64,000 bases of DNA, taken from the NCBI GenBank assembly GCA_037975125.1, contig JAJQOW010000014.1:6173513-6237512 (forward strand). The letters run 5' to 3'. Under the pieces are notes generated by a model. That model had not been told where the DNA came from and did not search any database. It worked only from the letters and a program-made list of their open reading frames with translations. This document shows, one piece after another, positions 35,790 through 47,902 of this stretch (the stretch's first letter is position 1; the number at the start of each line of letters is the position of its first letter). This DNA comes from Latrodectus hesperus (taxonomy: Eukaryota; Arthropoda; Arachnida; Araneae; Theridiidae). The position numbers and the translations under genes were made by a program.

Positions 35790-35855
35790 CCGAAGTGACC
35801 TCTAGTATAGCTACTGGAGGTCACTTCGGAGTGAGGAAGACTCTATGGAAAAAAA
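35790..35855. repeat. Hairpin containing a Gypsy integrase fragment
   Basis: The arms CCGAAGTGACCTCTAGTA (35790-35807) and TACTGGAGGTCACTTCGG (35812-35829) pair at 17 of 18 positions around a 4-nt loop. The right arm and following bases (to about 35851) read ATGGHFGVRKTLWK, the zinc-binding H-box region of Gypsy integrase, like STGGHFGVMKTLQK in the intact element at 29668-29712. The left arm is therefore an inverted copy of a retroelement fragment. Confidence 0.7.
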
Positions 35856-36953
35856 TTCTTTTCTATGTTAATGATTCCCTAGGGGATGTTGTACCCTCTC
35901 TTTTGTACTCACTCCTATTGTATGGCAGTGTGGGTTTCTATTGAAAAGAGAGAGAATTTTCTAAAGAAATCCAGTTTTCGAGTTCCTTTGGATAATATCT
36001 AAGAATTTCAGCGGTATAAGTGGATACGAAATAGATTCCAAATTTTCAGTAAATATTTACTTTGAATTTTTTTAAATATTAACTTCATTGCAAATCAGAA
36101 ATTCTCAATTGCGAATTTCTGGAAAGGAATTTTATCACATTAAATTTTAAAAGGTATATCTTTTTAAATATTTTTTATGACGCATAAGGCAGAAATTTCG
36201 AAAATGTATAAACAAATCGATAAGTATATTCATTTTTGCTAATATTTTAAGAATAATGATATAAAAAATTACCTCTTTAACTTCGTCATTTTGAATATAT
36301 TTGTTTCAAATTACTTTTTTCTTATTTACCTTGCATGTTATTAGAAATATTTTCCAGTCCTAGAATAAGCGGCATCTTCTGATTGGTGCATAATCTTGCA
36401 CTAATACATATACGCACACACATAAGCTCAAACGTCTATAAAATGTACTTTAAATAGTCTAATCAGTATGACAAATTATGTTTTACCATGGAGACGTTTT
36501 GCACATGATAGGAAGCATATGATAGGAAGCATATGATTCTATATGCATTCTTTTGCATATGATTAATCATAAGGATTTTAAATCTTCTGTCATTCGCAAA
36601 GAATATTTGAAGACTAATTTGAATCATCTGAGATTTTTTTAATCGTCTTAAGAAATTAATTACTAGAATTTTTTTTATAGATTTAGAGTAGTTGCTAAAA
36701 ATTTAAATTTTAAGTCTCCTTTTTCTTGTATCAATCATTAATTTAACTTCTTGATTTTTAATTAAAATTTTTCTTAGCTTACCACTCAAGAATTCCCATG
36801 TAAAAAGCAAAACTGCTTTTTTAAAAATATATAAGCTCTACTTTTAAAATCTTACATTCTCCAAATGATAAAATGCTTAAATACATTGGGTTACATTATT
36901 CTGTCTCTCTCTCACACACGCACACATTGTGTTTTTTTGTAAGTTTCCTACCT

Positions 36954-37021
<68 letters not shown>

Positions 37022-37852
37022 AACTAATTAATTAATTGCACAATTTACCTATTCATCTCATTTTGAAGAATTTATAATAGACAATCACTATTTTTTATTT
37101 CTATAGCTCTTATTTAATTCACATTAAAACTACCTGCTGGTTATATCTTTTTGAATTGTACAGTGCGGAAATGTTCAATGGTAAACTGTAAACAAATTTC
37201 AAGTAAAATTCCTACAAGAAAAGTAATCGATATAAATTTTTTTAATAACCATTTGGCATTTGTGTTACAATCATCATTGGAAAATGTGTATTTCAATATT
37301 CTTTTAAATTTTACTAATTTAATAAATTAGTGGGGAAATTGACAGTTTTCACGAAAGAACATTAGAGAACATTATCATTATATTCTTTTGTAAAATATAA
37401 ATAATATCAAAGGAAAGATTATTTATTTCTTAAAAATTTTTTATACAATATCCATATTTAAAAATTTTAAAATGTACTATTTTATTTTTTATTTAACATT
37501 TATTTATTTAAATTACTTTTTGATGAAGAAAATTTTAACTGCTTATTTATGTATTTCAATATATCTTGGTTTTATTGAAAATTAAGGAATGTTTCTAAAT
37601 TTTATATGAAGGAATATACATTACTATACTTTTACAAAATCGTTTAAATAAAATTTTCAAAAAAAATTATTTTTGGAACTTTAAAATTATTTTTTTGTTT
37701 AGAAATATATTTGAATTTCCTAATTGTCCTGAGTTTAATAAATTGACAATCAAGAAAAAATATTTTGCTGCAGTTGAGAAATTTACATTATTTGTGATTG
37801 GCACAGGACATGTAGTTTAAAGTTCATTTCGAACAATTACAAGCAATTATTC
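35856..37852. other. AT-rich intergenic DNA with simple repeats
   Basis: It contains a duplicated 14-bp GATAGGAAGCATAT unit (36508-36535), a short CA run (about 36912-36925) and a TA array. No coding region. Confidence 0.5.
36956..37019. repeat. TA microsatellite
   Basis: About 31 TA units. Confidence 0.95.
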
Positions 37853-37927
37853 TTGAAGTAGGATTTGAATCCACGATCTATTGAATTGAAGACCAGATCG
37901 CTACTCTTGTAGTTGTCAGGTCGGCCC
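37853..37927 (-). repeat. SINE head fragment (family A-like)
   Basis: On the minus strand, GGGCCGACCTGACAAC is followed by GCGATCTGGTCTTCAATTC and a B-box-like GGATTCAAATCC, the tRNA-related head of a family A-type SINE. The body is absent. Confidence 0.5.
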
Positions 37928-38998
37928 AGCAGTTGTTAAAATATATAAACAAGCCAGTTAAAAATATCTGTATAAAATGGAGAAAATAAATGTAATTAAA
38001 TAATATAACTATAGGTTTATAAATATTTAAAGAAAAGGGAGATTCTTAATTATATTAATTATTTTTTTATAAAATAGAGAGAGATAATGTATATTCCATG
38101 GTTATAAATATTATCTCATGAAATTCTTTCGAAACAGTTGTTTTAACAGCAAAAATTGTTTTTCTTACTTATTAATTTGTTTCTATAAATTTAATAAAAT
38201 TAATGTTAGAAAAATTCATTTTTTGTTTTCAGTGAATTCTAAGGTATGATTTTTTTACTTTATTTTAAGAGTATTTATTTTAATTTAAATTCAGTCCATA
38301 TCATTATATACACTATATAATAAATGTATACTAATTTGTAAATTTCATTAATAAAATTTTCTGAGCATTTTAAGAAGAAATAATGATAAGCAATTTTTGT
38401 TGCATTTCTTAAGGAACTCTTTTTTTTAGACAAATGCAACTATTTATGAAAAGAAAAAAAGTATTTTATAGAATAATAGAAAGAACATTTAGTATAGTCT
38501 GAATTTGTAACACTCGAAAATTAAAAAAAAAAGAGTTTATGATTGTGGGTAACTGAGTTAATGTGTAAAATAGAAATTACTTTGAAAAACATAAGCATAA
38601 TTATACACATTTTAAACAATGTAAATAATTTAATTTTAAATATAAAAATTAACCGCAAATTAATAATAACAGAAAATTTATACTAGCAAAAAATTCGTAT
38701 TTACTAAGCAAATTTAAAACATATGAGGACAATGTCTGAACAAATTTATTGTTACATTTTGTTCTGTCCAACATGATAAACGTATGATTAAAAAGAAAAA
38801 AATTCAAAAATAAAATGCTTACATAACTCTGAAATTTATTTAATATTCTAAATCATAAATGCTACAAAAAAAAGAAGAAACTAAAATCATTTTTTGAAAA
38901 ATTTTCTTTAAATTTTATTTTTTGATTTGAATTTACATTTATGTACTTATAATATAAATGTTATATTTCATACTCCAGTTCATGTAATGTGACCACCA
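37928..38998. other. AT-rich intergenic DNA, nothing recognised
   Basis: About 1 kb with no supported feature. Confidence 0.5.
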
Positions 38999-39880
38999 TG
39001 AAGACATGTAAAATTTCCGGGAATTTTGAACCATGGAAATTTACTCGAGAATTTCGGGAATAAACTGAAAATTTTGGAGAATATTGGGAATTTTTAGGGA
39101 ATAAATTCAACGAATCATCTTTCGTTTAATGGATTGTTTTGCCTTATATAAATGAAGAGAAATAAAGTTAACTAAATATGTCAGTTCTGTCTTCTAGTAA
39201 CGAAGGTAATTAGTTTTGTACAGAAAAGCAAAAGTATTTGTTAAAATAAAAAAAATAAGGAATTAATATTTAGCGAAAAAGATCAACATATATTTCTCAG
39301 GACAGTCAAAATAAATATTTCATTTCCATGTTTCTGTTGTTATAAATTCATAAATTCGTGTATAAAGAAAAAAATATATTTTCTTAAAATTAATTTTTGA
39401 AGTGTTTTTTAAATGGGTCATTAACGTAAAATTATTTTCTTTTCCTGGAAAACTTTTTACTAACGTAATTAGCAGAAGAAATAATAAAATAAGTAAACTT
39501 TTATTTATTTACAAAACGCTTAAAAAATTTTAAAAAATTACTAAATTATCTGAAAAATTTCAAAACTTTCGAGGTCTTTCTAAATTCTCTGGAATTTTTA
39601 AAATTCACAAGGGAATTAACCGAGTTTATTCCCAGAAATTATCCCTGTTTTTTTTCCTCCTTTGTAAGACTAGCCCGAACTCATCTCCATAGCAGTCGTT
39701 CACCTCTGTCCTCTGTTATGTTCTCTGGTGCACCACATTTGCTACGTCGTCAATGTTGGACAGTCCCATTTTGCTATGCATAGTATACTTTTTCCATGGG
39801 GGCTAGCGGATAGTTCACAAAATTAACCGTTTCGGTAAGGCTTTATACTCTTGGACCGAAAAATCCTTTCCGAATCCTGC
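38999..39880. repeat. Unclassified repeat with inverted GGGAATAAACT ends
   Basis: The left part (39010-39110) is rich in GGGAATTTT and GAGAATTTCGGGAATAAAC. The right part, read on the minus strand (39570-39655), has AATTTCTGGGAATAAAC and TAATTCCC. They form loose inverted similarity around an AT-rich middle. A GC-richer patch follows (39660-39880, with CTAGCCCGAACTCATC). Probably a non-autonomous transposon; class unknown. Confidence 0.35.
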
Positions 39881-39978
39881 TTTTTTTTATATAATATAGG
39901 TACATTATAACATTAATTTAAGTGCATTTCATGCAAAAATGTCGAAAATATAAATTAAACAATCTTTAACATTTAAAC

Positions 39979-40775
39979 CATAGGTTCCCAAAGTGGTCCA
40001 GATGGACCCACAGGGGTCCATAGGAGATCACACGGGGGTCCACGTAGACGTAAAAAGAAAAGAGGTATTCATAAGTTGTAAGTGGGGGTTCACCAAAAAA
40101 TTTCTGGTTTTCATAATAAAGAACAAAAATTTTGGCTTGGATTTACCTATCAACGTAGGCAGGTAATATCATTCACTAGGTAGGAACTAAAAAATATTTG
40201 AGACTCAGTTCAAACACAGAGTTGAATAGAACAATAGATAATAGTACAAGTGTACACCACATGTCGAGACTTGCAAAGTGCCGCTCATCCGGGATGCTTG
40301 TTTAGACCTTCAAAAGAATGAAATGTGACTTGCGCTGTGCTTGCAATCTACATTAGTATAAATACGAATGTCAAGAACAAAACGCTACTCATTTGTTTCC
40401 GTGATTTTAAACATAAAATTGCGACTGTGAGTGAATCGATGTCAGTGTTTGCAGTGCTGGAAAAAATAAGTATCTGCCTATTTGTTATACATATTTTTAC
40501 TGTACATTGTAATTTATCAATCATATCATATCTGTTGTACTACTTGAGTGTAGTACGTAGTTATGTAACAAAATTATATAAATACTAGAGATTATTCTAA
40601 ATTTCTATAAAAAAGAACAAAAAGCCAGGGAAGATTAAACTTTAGGTACATAGGTACTTTTTTGTTTAAGTCGTTTTTGTTAATACCTAGGTACTTTTGT
40701 TAGCAGTAGAGGGTCTACCGAAAATAGTAAAACTTTGAACGTAATGCACGAGAAAAAAAAGTTTGGGAACCCATG
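39979..40775. mobile_element. hAT-like non-autonomous DNA transposon (MITE)
   Basis: The 797-bp element has inverted ends: left CATAGGTTCCCAAAGTGG and right, on the minus strand, CATGGGTTCCCAAACTT. Both ends are flanked by the identical 8-bp ATTTAAAC (39971-39978 and 40776-40783). An 8-bp target duplication with GGTTCCCAAA-type ends is characteristic of the hAT superfamily. No transposase is encoded; the 87-codon frame at 40325-40588 shows no similarity that I recognise. The left end is rich in GGGGTCCA repeats. Confidence 0.88.
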
Positions 40776-40795
40776 ATTTAAACTAAGCTCAGTGA

Positions 40796-41047
40796 CATAA
40801 CACCACATAATGGGTGTCTAAAATCTACAGTGCCCATATCTGCTTTTATGACTGAAGGCCCTGGAGTGCAAAGCATACCTGCTGGTTAGATAGTCAGCCT
40901 AACGAAAAACCTCCAGTTCCCAAGCATGCTTGGGACTCATTTTTATAGATCCGCTGAAGGGATAAAAGGTTGAGTCAATCTTACCCAGACCGAGATGGAG
41001 CTTCAGCCTTGTGCCTTGAGCGCTCGAAGCGTTGCCTAACCCCACAG
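40796..41047 (-). repeat. SINE family B
   Basis: On the minus strand it carries the family B body: a CCCAAGCATGCTTGGGA block, GGCTGACTATCTAACC, TTTGCACTCCAGGGCC and TATGGGCACTGTAG. The head, towards 41047, is degraded. It lies 13 bp beyond the hAT MITE target duplication. Confidence 0.8.
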
Positions 41048-43867
41048 AGTTTCTCCTTAATATTTAAATTTATTTTGTTAAAACATTTTCTTTTTTAAGA
41101 ATTATGTTTTTAAACAATTTATTTAATTTCATATCTATGGAAAATTTCCAAAAATGAATTACAATAAGCAAATAAAATGCTTAAAACTTTATCAGTTACA
41201 TATACCTCTTATACTTATTCAGAAACGCAATTAAGACTTCTAGATATTGAAAATAAAAGTTTTCCACTATTTTTATTATTCAATGCAATTTTGTTTTCTG
41301 AGAAGATTTTGCTTTATCGGTTGAAAACCAAATTTTAGAAGAGTTAAGCGGTGAACATTCTCAAGTATTTCAAACTATAAATCATTTAAATTTTATTTAT
41401 GTTGTTTTCGGATGTCCAATGATTGTTGTATATTGTTATGTTTATAAGCAATATAAACCTGTTATTTGACAGAGTTGATGTGGTTAGGAGTTTCTTCTTT
41501 TCTGCTAGTTCCTTTTTTACTTGTGAAAAATATATTAGAAAATACATAGAATAATGTTATCTGCTATACTGTTATTATAAATTAAGGAAAGCTTTTAAAT
41601 AAAATGATTTAGAACATCACAAAAACGCATCTTCTATCCCGATCAAACATTTGTCAAATATAGGATAATTGGTTATCCAAATACACAAGCGTCTCGAGAC
41701 CGGGCCCGGAACGTCGGCTCCAAATGGGAATTCTGACGCATGCGCACTTGAAGAGAGTAGTTGCAATAATTTGGCGGTGTAAAATGTGACTATTGTTCAG
41801 ACCACAGACCAATATTTATAAGACGTACATCTTGCCGAAAATAACGGCACGCCAAAATTTAAATTGCCGCTAGGCGGCGTGACTGATGCACGATACCACT
41901 ATCGAGTGAGAAATGCATTGATGTCTATGGGAATAAAAATCTTTAAAAATTAATTAAATAAAACTGAAAATAATGTGAAATAGTTGAATTTACATGATAA
42001 ATATATTGAATATTAATCTGTCATTGATTAGAGTAAAACAAATGATAATGGAAATACAAAATCTGACATTTTATTGTTAGGTGTTATGCAGAATAGAACC
42101 AGTTTTACTTTCGTTTTTGTGGATAGAGTAACATTTATTTCAAAAAATTCATTGTATCTATTTATATTATCAATATTTGAATAGTTATATTTAATTATTG
42201 ATGTTTTTCCTTCATTATTTATATTTATTTTCTCTGATTTTAACCATTTAATAGATAGTTTATAAAGCTGCAAGAGAATTTGATAGATACATTATTTTAA
42301 TGCATTTTACCATTAATTGTAATTTTATAAATTGAATTTCAAATAATTTTAGAATAATTAATTAAAATTCAATATATTTTAATAGGAAATCAAATTCTAT
42401 TCAATTATTTTTAAATATAAATATAGTTATTATATTAAAATTAATATCTTATTTGAATCAAATTTAAGTTTTACATTTCAATTTAATTATTCTAGTGATT
42501 TTTATAGAAAATAATTTTAATATTAATTTTTTTGTTATTCTAATTTTATAAATTCTTTTATTCCTCGTTAAAGCTTTTAATATATTTTGCTATGATGTTG
42601 CACATTTTACTGTAATTCATTTTTTTACACAATTAAAAATTAAATATTTCTCAAATTCATTATAACCAATAACTATGTTATGTAATTAAATAATTATTTA
42701 AATGTAACATTTTTTAAAATTATAGGTAGGAACTACTTAAATTTAGTTACAAATCATCAACTACAATAGGCTTTCTTATTTTTCATTATTTTTCCTGAAT
42801 AATATAATAAAAATCAATAAATTTACATTTCTTTAAAAAGAAAGCAATAACAAAAAGTGCAAATTAAACTAAATCTTTTTGCTTCATTTAATATGAATTA
42901 CAAACCAAATATCCTACTTCACAGAGTCACTTTTTTAAAAATAATAGTAACTCATGAAAAATAGAGTATTTAGTTAAATGGGATAAGGGTTCAATGCATC
43001 CAACAATGTCAGTCAAGTATGAATATTTGTGTCATGAAAATTTCACTAACTTTGTATGGTGTATTTAACTTCTGCTTGACAATGAGGTGGGTTTTGCTAA
43101 AAGAAAATAATAACTTTATTAAATATCAAAAAAATACATAAAACTGAGAAATAGCATAAAAAAGAAATAATTTGAAAATTTAGTGAATTTAATTTAAAGT
43201 AAAATTAGCAAGATCAAATTCAATGCAAATACAAAAAGAATACAGGTATATGTTAAGTTTGTTACTCAAGATCAAATTAAAAATGTTATAAATATGGTAG
43301 GAATAAAAATTATAATAAACATTTCCCTAAATAAATCATGCAAATATTTGAAATTGTTTTAAATTTTTAGCACTTATAAACACAAAAATATAAATACTTC
43401 AAATTACAATAGTTATCAAATTATAAAATAAAATATTCAATATTTTTTTATGCATATGTTTCATCTAACATCCCTGTAAAGTTGTAAAAATTTATTTATT
43501 ATTATGAATACATGGAAAATAATTACATATTTATTAATAAACATATTTAATTATTTCCAAATACAAATATTATAAATGTTAATTTTACAAGCTGTATAAG
43601 TGAAAAACTTGTCTAAATGAAAAGAGCAATTTGCAATTTATAGAAAGCAAAATGTTTTAGTAATTTATTATTTATAACTTTTAATGAAATGGTAATAAAT
43701 TGTTTAGTACTTGAAAATTACAATGAAGTGAAAAAAAACTGCATTCATATTCAGAAGATTTTAAAAAATACTAAGGAAAAATTTTTTTGATAAATTAAAA
43801 AATAATACAAAACATTAAAAAATGTCTTTAAACATTTCAAAAAATTTATACAACACAAATAACTTAC

Positions 43868-44008
43868 AGTTCCATCTGATAACTTTTGTGTATAATAGCT
43901 ATTTAAGTCTTTTTATTTAAAGTGCAAAGAACACACTACATCTGAAGAAGTCAATTGCTTATTAGCCCGAGGAATTGCCCTTCTCCATTTTTCAAGCAAG
44001 TTTGGATC
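43868..44008 (-). pseudogene. THAP-domain exon 2 (broken)
   Basis: The exon starts at an AG acceptor in phase 0 and ends at a GTAAGT donor, 47 codons. It reads DPNLLEKWRRAIPRANKQL then a SSDVVCSLHFK segment, supplying the C-x2-H half of the C2CH zinc finger. Codon 32 is TAA (43913-43915), directly after LHFK where the family normally has an acidic residue. The frame continues cleanly afterwards (KDLNSYYTQKLSDGT), so this looks like one nonsense mutation in an otherwise conserved exon. Confidence 0.75.
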
Positions 44009-44629
44009 CTAAATCAATAATACATTATAATATGCAGAATAAATTAACAACAAAGTTATAATTATATGTTTACTTATGAGTATATCAGCTTTATTAATAC
44101 CAAGTTATAATTATATTTTCCTGTTTTATTTAAATCAGTGAATCAGTCACTTAAGTGATTTACTTGATTTTAGCTTTTGTATTGATACTAAATTATATTT
44201 ACATACAATTATATTCAATAAATACAATTTAATTCAATAAATAAAGAAGGCAATTTAAAATAAACAAGGCAATAGAGAAATATGGGGGGTAAAGTTAGAT
44301 TGATATATAAATATTTGATGAATTACTTACAAGGATTTTTAAATTTTTTCACAATATACAATATCTAGAAATAAAAAAGAAAAACACAATCAACAACCTG
44401 AAATGGTTGCATTTTAATTAACCAGCAATTATTTGATTACAAAAAAGAACAAAACTAGATAATTTATTATATTTTGATAACAAAATTCAATCGCCGATTG
44501 CATCCCAGATCGCAAAAAATAATACAAATGCATACATTTTATTCATTTTACAACATAAACTAACTTATCAAGATAAAAATTATTCATTGAAAATAAAAGT
44601 AGATGAAATATATTTTGCACGTTGTATAC

Positions 44630-44737
44630 CTTTGGTGCACTAAAAAGGCTTGGTAGTTTTTCCCCATTCCTCTTTCTTTGATTAATATCCGATTTGTAGC
44701 CGCTTTTATAGCCAGGACAAAAGCATGATTTTGGCAT
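44630..44737 (-). pseudogene. THAP-domain exon 1
   Basis: Thirty-six codons from ATG 44737-44735: MPKSCFCPGYKSGYKS, a basic linker and LPSLFSAPK, then a GTATAC donor. This is the first half of a C2CH THAP DNA-binding domain. The second zinc-ligand Cys of the usual C-x4-C is Tyr here (SCFCPGY), consistent with decay. It splices in phase 0 to the exon at 43868-44008. The open frame extending upstream to 44866 is probably 5' UTR. Confidence 0.75.
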
Positions 44738-45948
44738 TTTATTATAATAAAAGTATTTAGAAACTATAAAAACAATAAGTATCAAGAGTAAAATGCTACA
44801 CAACACAATGTTAGTAAATTCAATCACTTGAGAACTTGAAATGCTTTTTACGCCGCCTGGTGTCAAAAATGTTCAGGAAAGTCTTCCAAGATGGCGTGTC
44901 ATTTTTTGGAAGCAGCCAATAGGGGAGTTGTTGGTCTATTATATTGGTCGTTGGTTCAGACTTAATATTAGTAACCCTATGTCTTCTTATTCCCCAGTCT
45001 AATTTGAAACGAGGTTCGTGTTAGTCGATTTGTTTATATATGTTTGCAAGTTTTAATATTTTTTCGAAATATGAAGGAAAAGCGGAATACTTTGCTTATA
45101 TCTTAGCACCATATTTAAAATAGAAATAGATAACAACTTTATTTGTATTTTATATGGTGCTGAAGACATTTACTTTTTCGCAGATAAGGTGGATGTGATA
45201 ATATGAAAGTAAAAAACCAGTGTGAATTGCATTATCACGTTTCCTTCTTATTTCTGTATTCCCATGATAAAATTAATTTGACTAAATTGTTTTTGACACT
45301 ATCATGCTTTAATTATAAATTAGCATCTCAAGTTTTTTTTTCCAAAGCCAAAATTAAAATATCGGTTAATTCAAAATAAAAATTGTTTAAAGCATTATTT
45401 GCACACATGATTTGTTTTAATAAACTTTGTATGTAATATAAATTTCAATAAAAAACCGCTGAATAAAAAATATTTTGCTATTTAGTGTGTACATTGTCTA
45501 TTTTTTAAATTAAAAATTCAAAATAAGATATATCACAAGTTGTAAATATTGAACATCTGTAGTTCAATTTAAGAATGCGACTCATCTATTTGAAATACAA
45601 AAAGATTTATATTCTTTAAAAACGGGAAAATTTATAAATTTCATTTACATGAATAAAAAGACACTCAGTATAACATTTCATTCTGATTTTTGTGTTTTAA
45701 TAAAGGTATTATAAATATAAACGGGAATAAAATATCGTATGTAAAAAACTGAGGGTGAAACATAAATTTTTTTCACTAAATTTCTCAGAATTCATATAAC
45801 ATTGGGATGACTCCGTGCCCAAAGCCACAAATATTGCTTCAAAACTTTTTTCATAAGCAGCTCAATTTTGAGCTCCAGATTATTTTCCTATTCTTGTTAG
45901 CCGTTTTACTTCTAAAGAATAGTGTACAAACATAAAATTAACTGAAAA

Positions 45949-46059
45949 TGAAAGAGATGAGTTCTCGAAGAAAACTATTTCAACAGAAGGTACCCAGTGA
46001 GGATGTACTTGATGAAAAAATATACTGTCCTCATGATGGTGATGAATTTGAACAGTGAT
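45949..46059 (+). other. Short unclassified ORF inside the TIR element
   Basis: Thirty-six codons, MKEMSSRRKLFQQKVPSE onward, with an acidic end and a TGA stop. It is vaguely reminiscent of the acidic N-termini of piggyBac-type transposases, but too short to assign. It lies on the strand opposite to the THAP exons. Confidence 0.2.
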
Positions 46060-46752
46060 TAAAATAAAGAATCTGAATTAGGAGAAATATTTTTGTAAAG
46101 AAACAATGAATCATATAATATTAACTACAATTCTTCTCTTCCTTTAGATAAATCAAAATATCAAGCTAAATAAATTTCAAAAAATAAAATTCTTTCTTAA
46201 GTAGAAACTTCGTATAAAATATTTTTCAGCTACTTTGTTTGCAATAATGTCAAAAGGGTTTATGCATAATCTGTTTAATAAACATAACAACTTACATATT
46301 TATAAACAATAGTAAATTATTTATGAATAAATAATTAATAGTTCTAATAATGCATAGACATTATATTCACAATGAATTAATAAACAAATTCTTTCTTATT
46401 TTTACGAAAATATAACAATACTAAGTCGTTTAATCTTTAGAGAGGAAAAGATCATGTAAACGCAATACACATACATCCATTGTTTTTATAATACAAAGAA
46501 ATTATATTCCCGATGAATTAATTAACTAATAATTTGTTATATTTATAAAAATATAACAATACTAAATCGATACATTTTTCAAATGGAAAACGGAAAGCGT
46601 AGCTCCGAAATCTGCCATGTTTAACAATGAGATAAACTTCCTAGCCAGAGAAACTTATCGCTTTCTTTACATCGCCAAGTCACTGAATCATAGCCAAAAT
46701 CTTCTGGGAGCCGAGGCTCCGGGCTCTGGCTCGAGACGCTTGTTCCAAATAC

Positions 46753-47902
46753 TTCATTCCAAAATATGAATCCACACCTCAGATTGGAGGGGTACCAAAA
46801 CGAAAAGCAAATGTATTTCCTCATCCTTTTCCGAAAACATAGAACTAGGAGTAGCTCTATGTTCTGGAAACAACTGACAGCGCCATCTACATGACATATC
46901 AGTAAAATTTCTGAGAAAAGAGGCAATTTTGTTTCGTGATCTGAGATCTCAGAATTTATTGTTATGATATTGTAGAGAGGGGCGGTTAATAAAATTTTAT
47001 GCTGTATTAAATATGTGTGTGGCTTAAGCGTATTTATACTTGGCTACTAAGAATTAAATTTATTTATTCCTTCATAATGATGAGTTAGTAAAGTTTGACA
47101 CAATATGCGCACATCTATTTTAAAATACAAGACTTTTTAGGTGAGTTTAATTTCGGAAATTGTCTGCTATTGAAATGAACTTTTTGCAAATCTGATGTTT
47201 GAGGAAAAAAATTGACTGTAACGTATTAATTTATACTAATGTGTTCATTAGTATCTTAATAGTTTTTGATTTGTGTAAAATGATTGCAAACAAGTATATG
47301 ATGTTTGAACTGAAATTATAACTAGCGAAATTGTGAAACAATCTTTTAAGCTTTTATTGCAAACTCTTGATATTTCACAGGAATATATATTAAATAAATC
47401 TAAAGATTTGGGATAACTTATATGAAAGTTAAATACTGTTTAGAAAATTAAGATACTTCTCGAAATTTTTTTCAACTAAATCATCAATCAGTCTAGTTCA
47501 AACTTTCAAAATTTTTTCAGTTTGAAATTTCATATTATTAAAAAGATATTTCCTGTTATTAAGGGAAAAGACTATTCATGTAAAGGCTTTATAAATGCCT
47601 TATTAAATTAAAACAGTGGGATGCATTAAAACTATTAATTAAATATAAAAATTTACAGAAAAAGTACTGCTAAAAGTATACTTTACTAATTACATGTAAA
47701 TGCCTACTTTATAAATATTCATGACTTGCTATGAGTTTAGTTAAGAACATATTTTTGATATGCTTAAATTAATGCAATAATGATTACATATTTAGTATTA
47801 TCTTATTATATATAAGATATCTGGTCAGTTTGAATAATGAGAATTCATACTGCTGGTTTGGATATCCTGAATTATTTATGATTATCCAAGACTGATATTT
47901 GT
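46753..47902. other. Intergenic DNA
   Basis: A GC-richer patch at 46760-46990 includes ACAGCGCCATCTACATGACA, a wording common at transposon ends, and is otherwise unassigned. The rest is AT-rich. Confidence 0.4.

Larger units (their letters stand above)
41685..46743 (-). mobile_element. 5.06-kb TIR DNA transposon containing a THAP-domain pseudogene
   Basis: The terminal inverted repeats are 37 bp: left 41685-41721 and right 46707-46743 pair at 32 of 37 positions, starting ACAAGCGTCTCGAG on both strands and ending TCGGCTCC. The flanks are identical 9-bp sequences, TCCAAATAC (41676-41684 and 46744-46752). Inside, two minus-strand exons encode a THAP zinc finger. An imperfect second inverted repeat of about 100 bp (41785-41890 with 44849-44975) brackets the THAP exons. 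THAP domains are typical of P-superfamily transposases, but P elements make 8-bp duplications, whereas 9 bp suits Mutator-like elements; class unresolved. No catalytic domain is recognisable, so the copy is non-autonomous. Confidence 0.8.

Noticed and set aside
40325..40588. 87-codon ORF inside the hAT-like MITE
   Set aside because: No transposase motif, skewed composition, and the element is bounded as a short non-autonomous unit.
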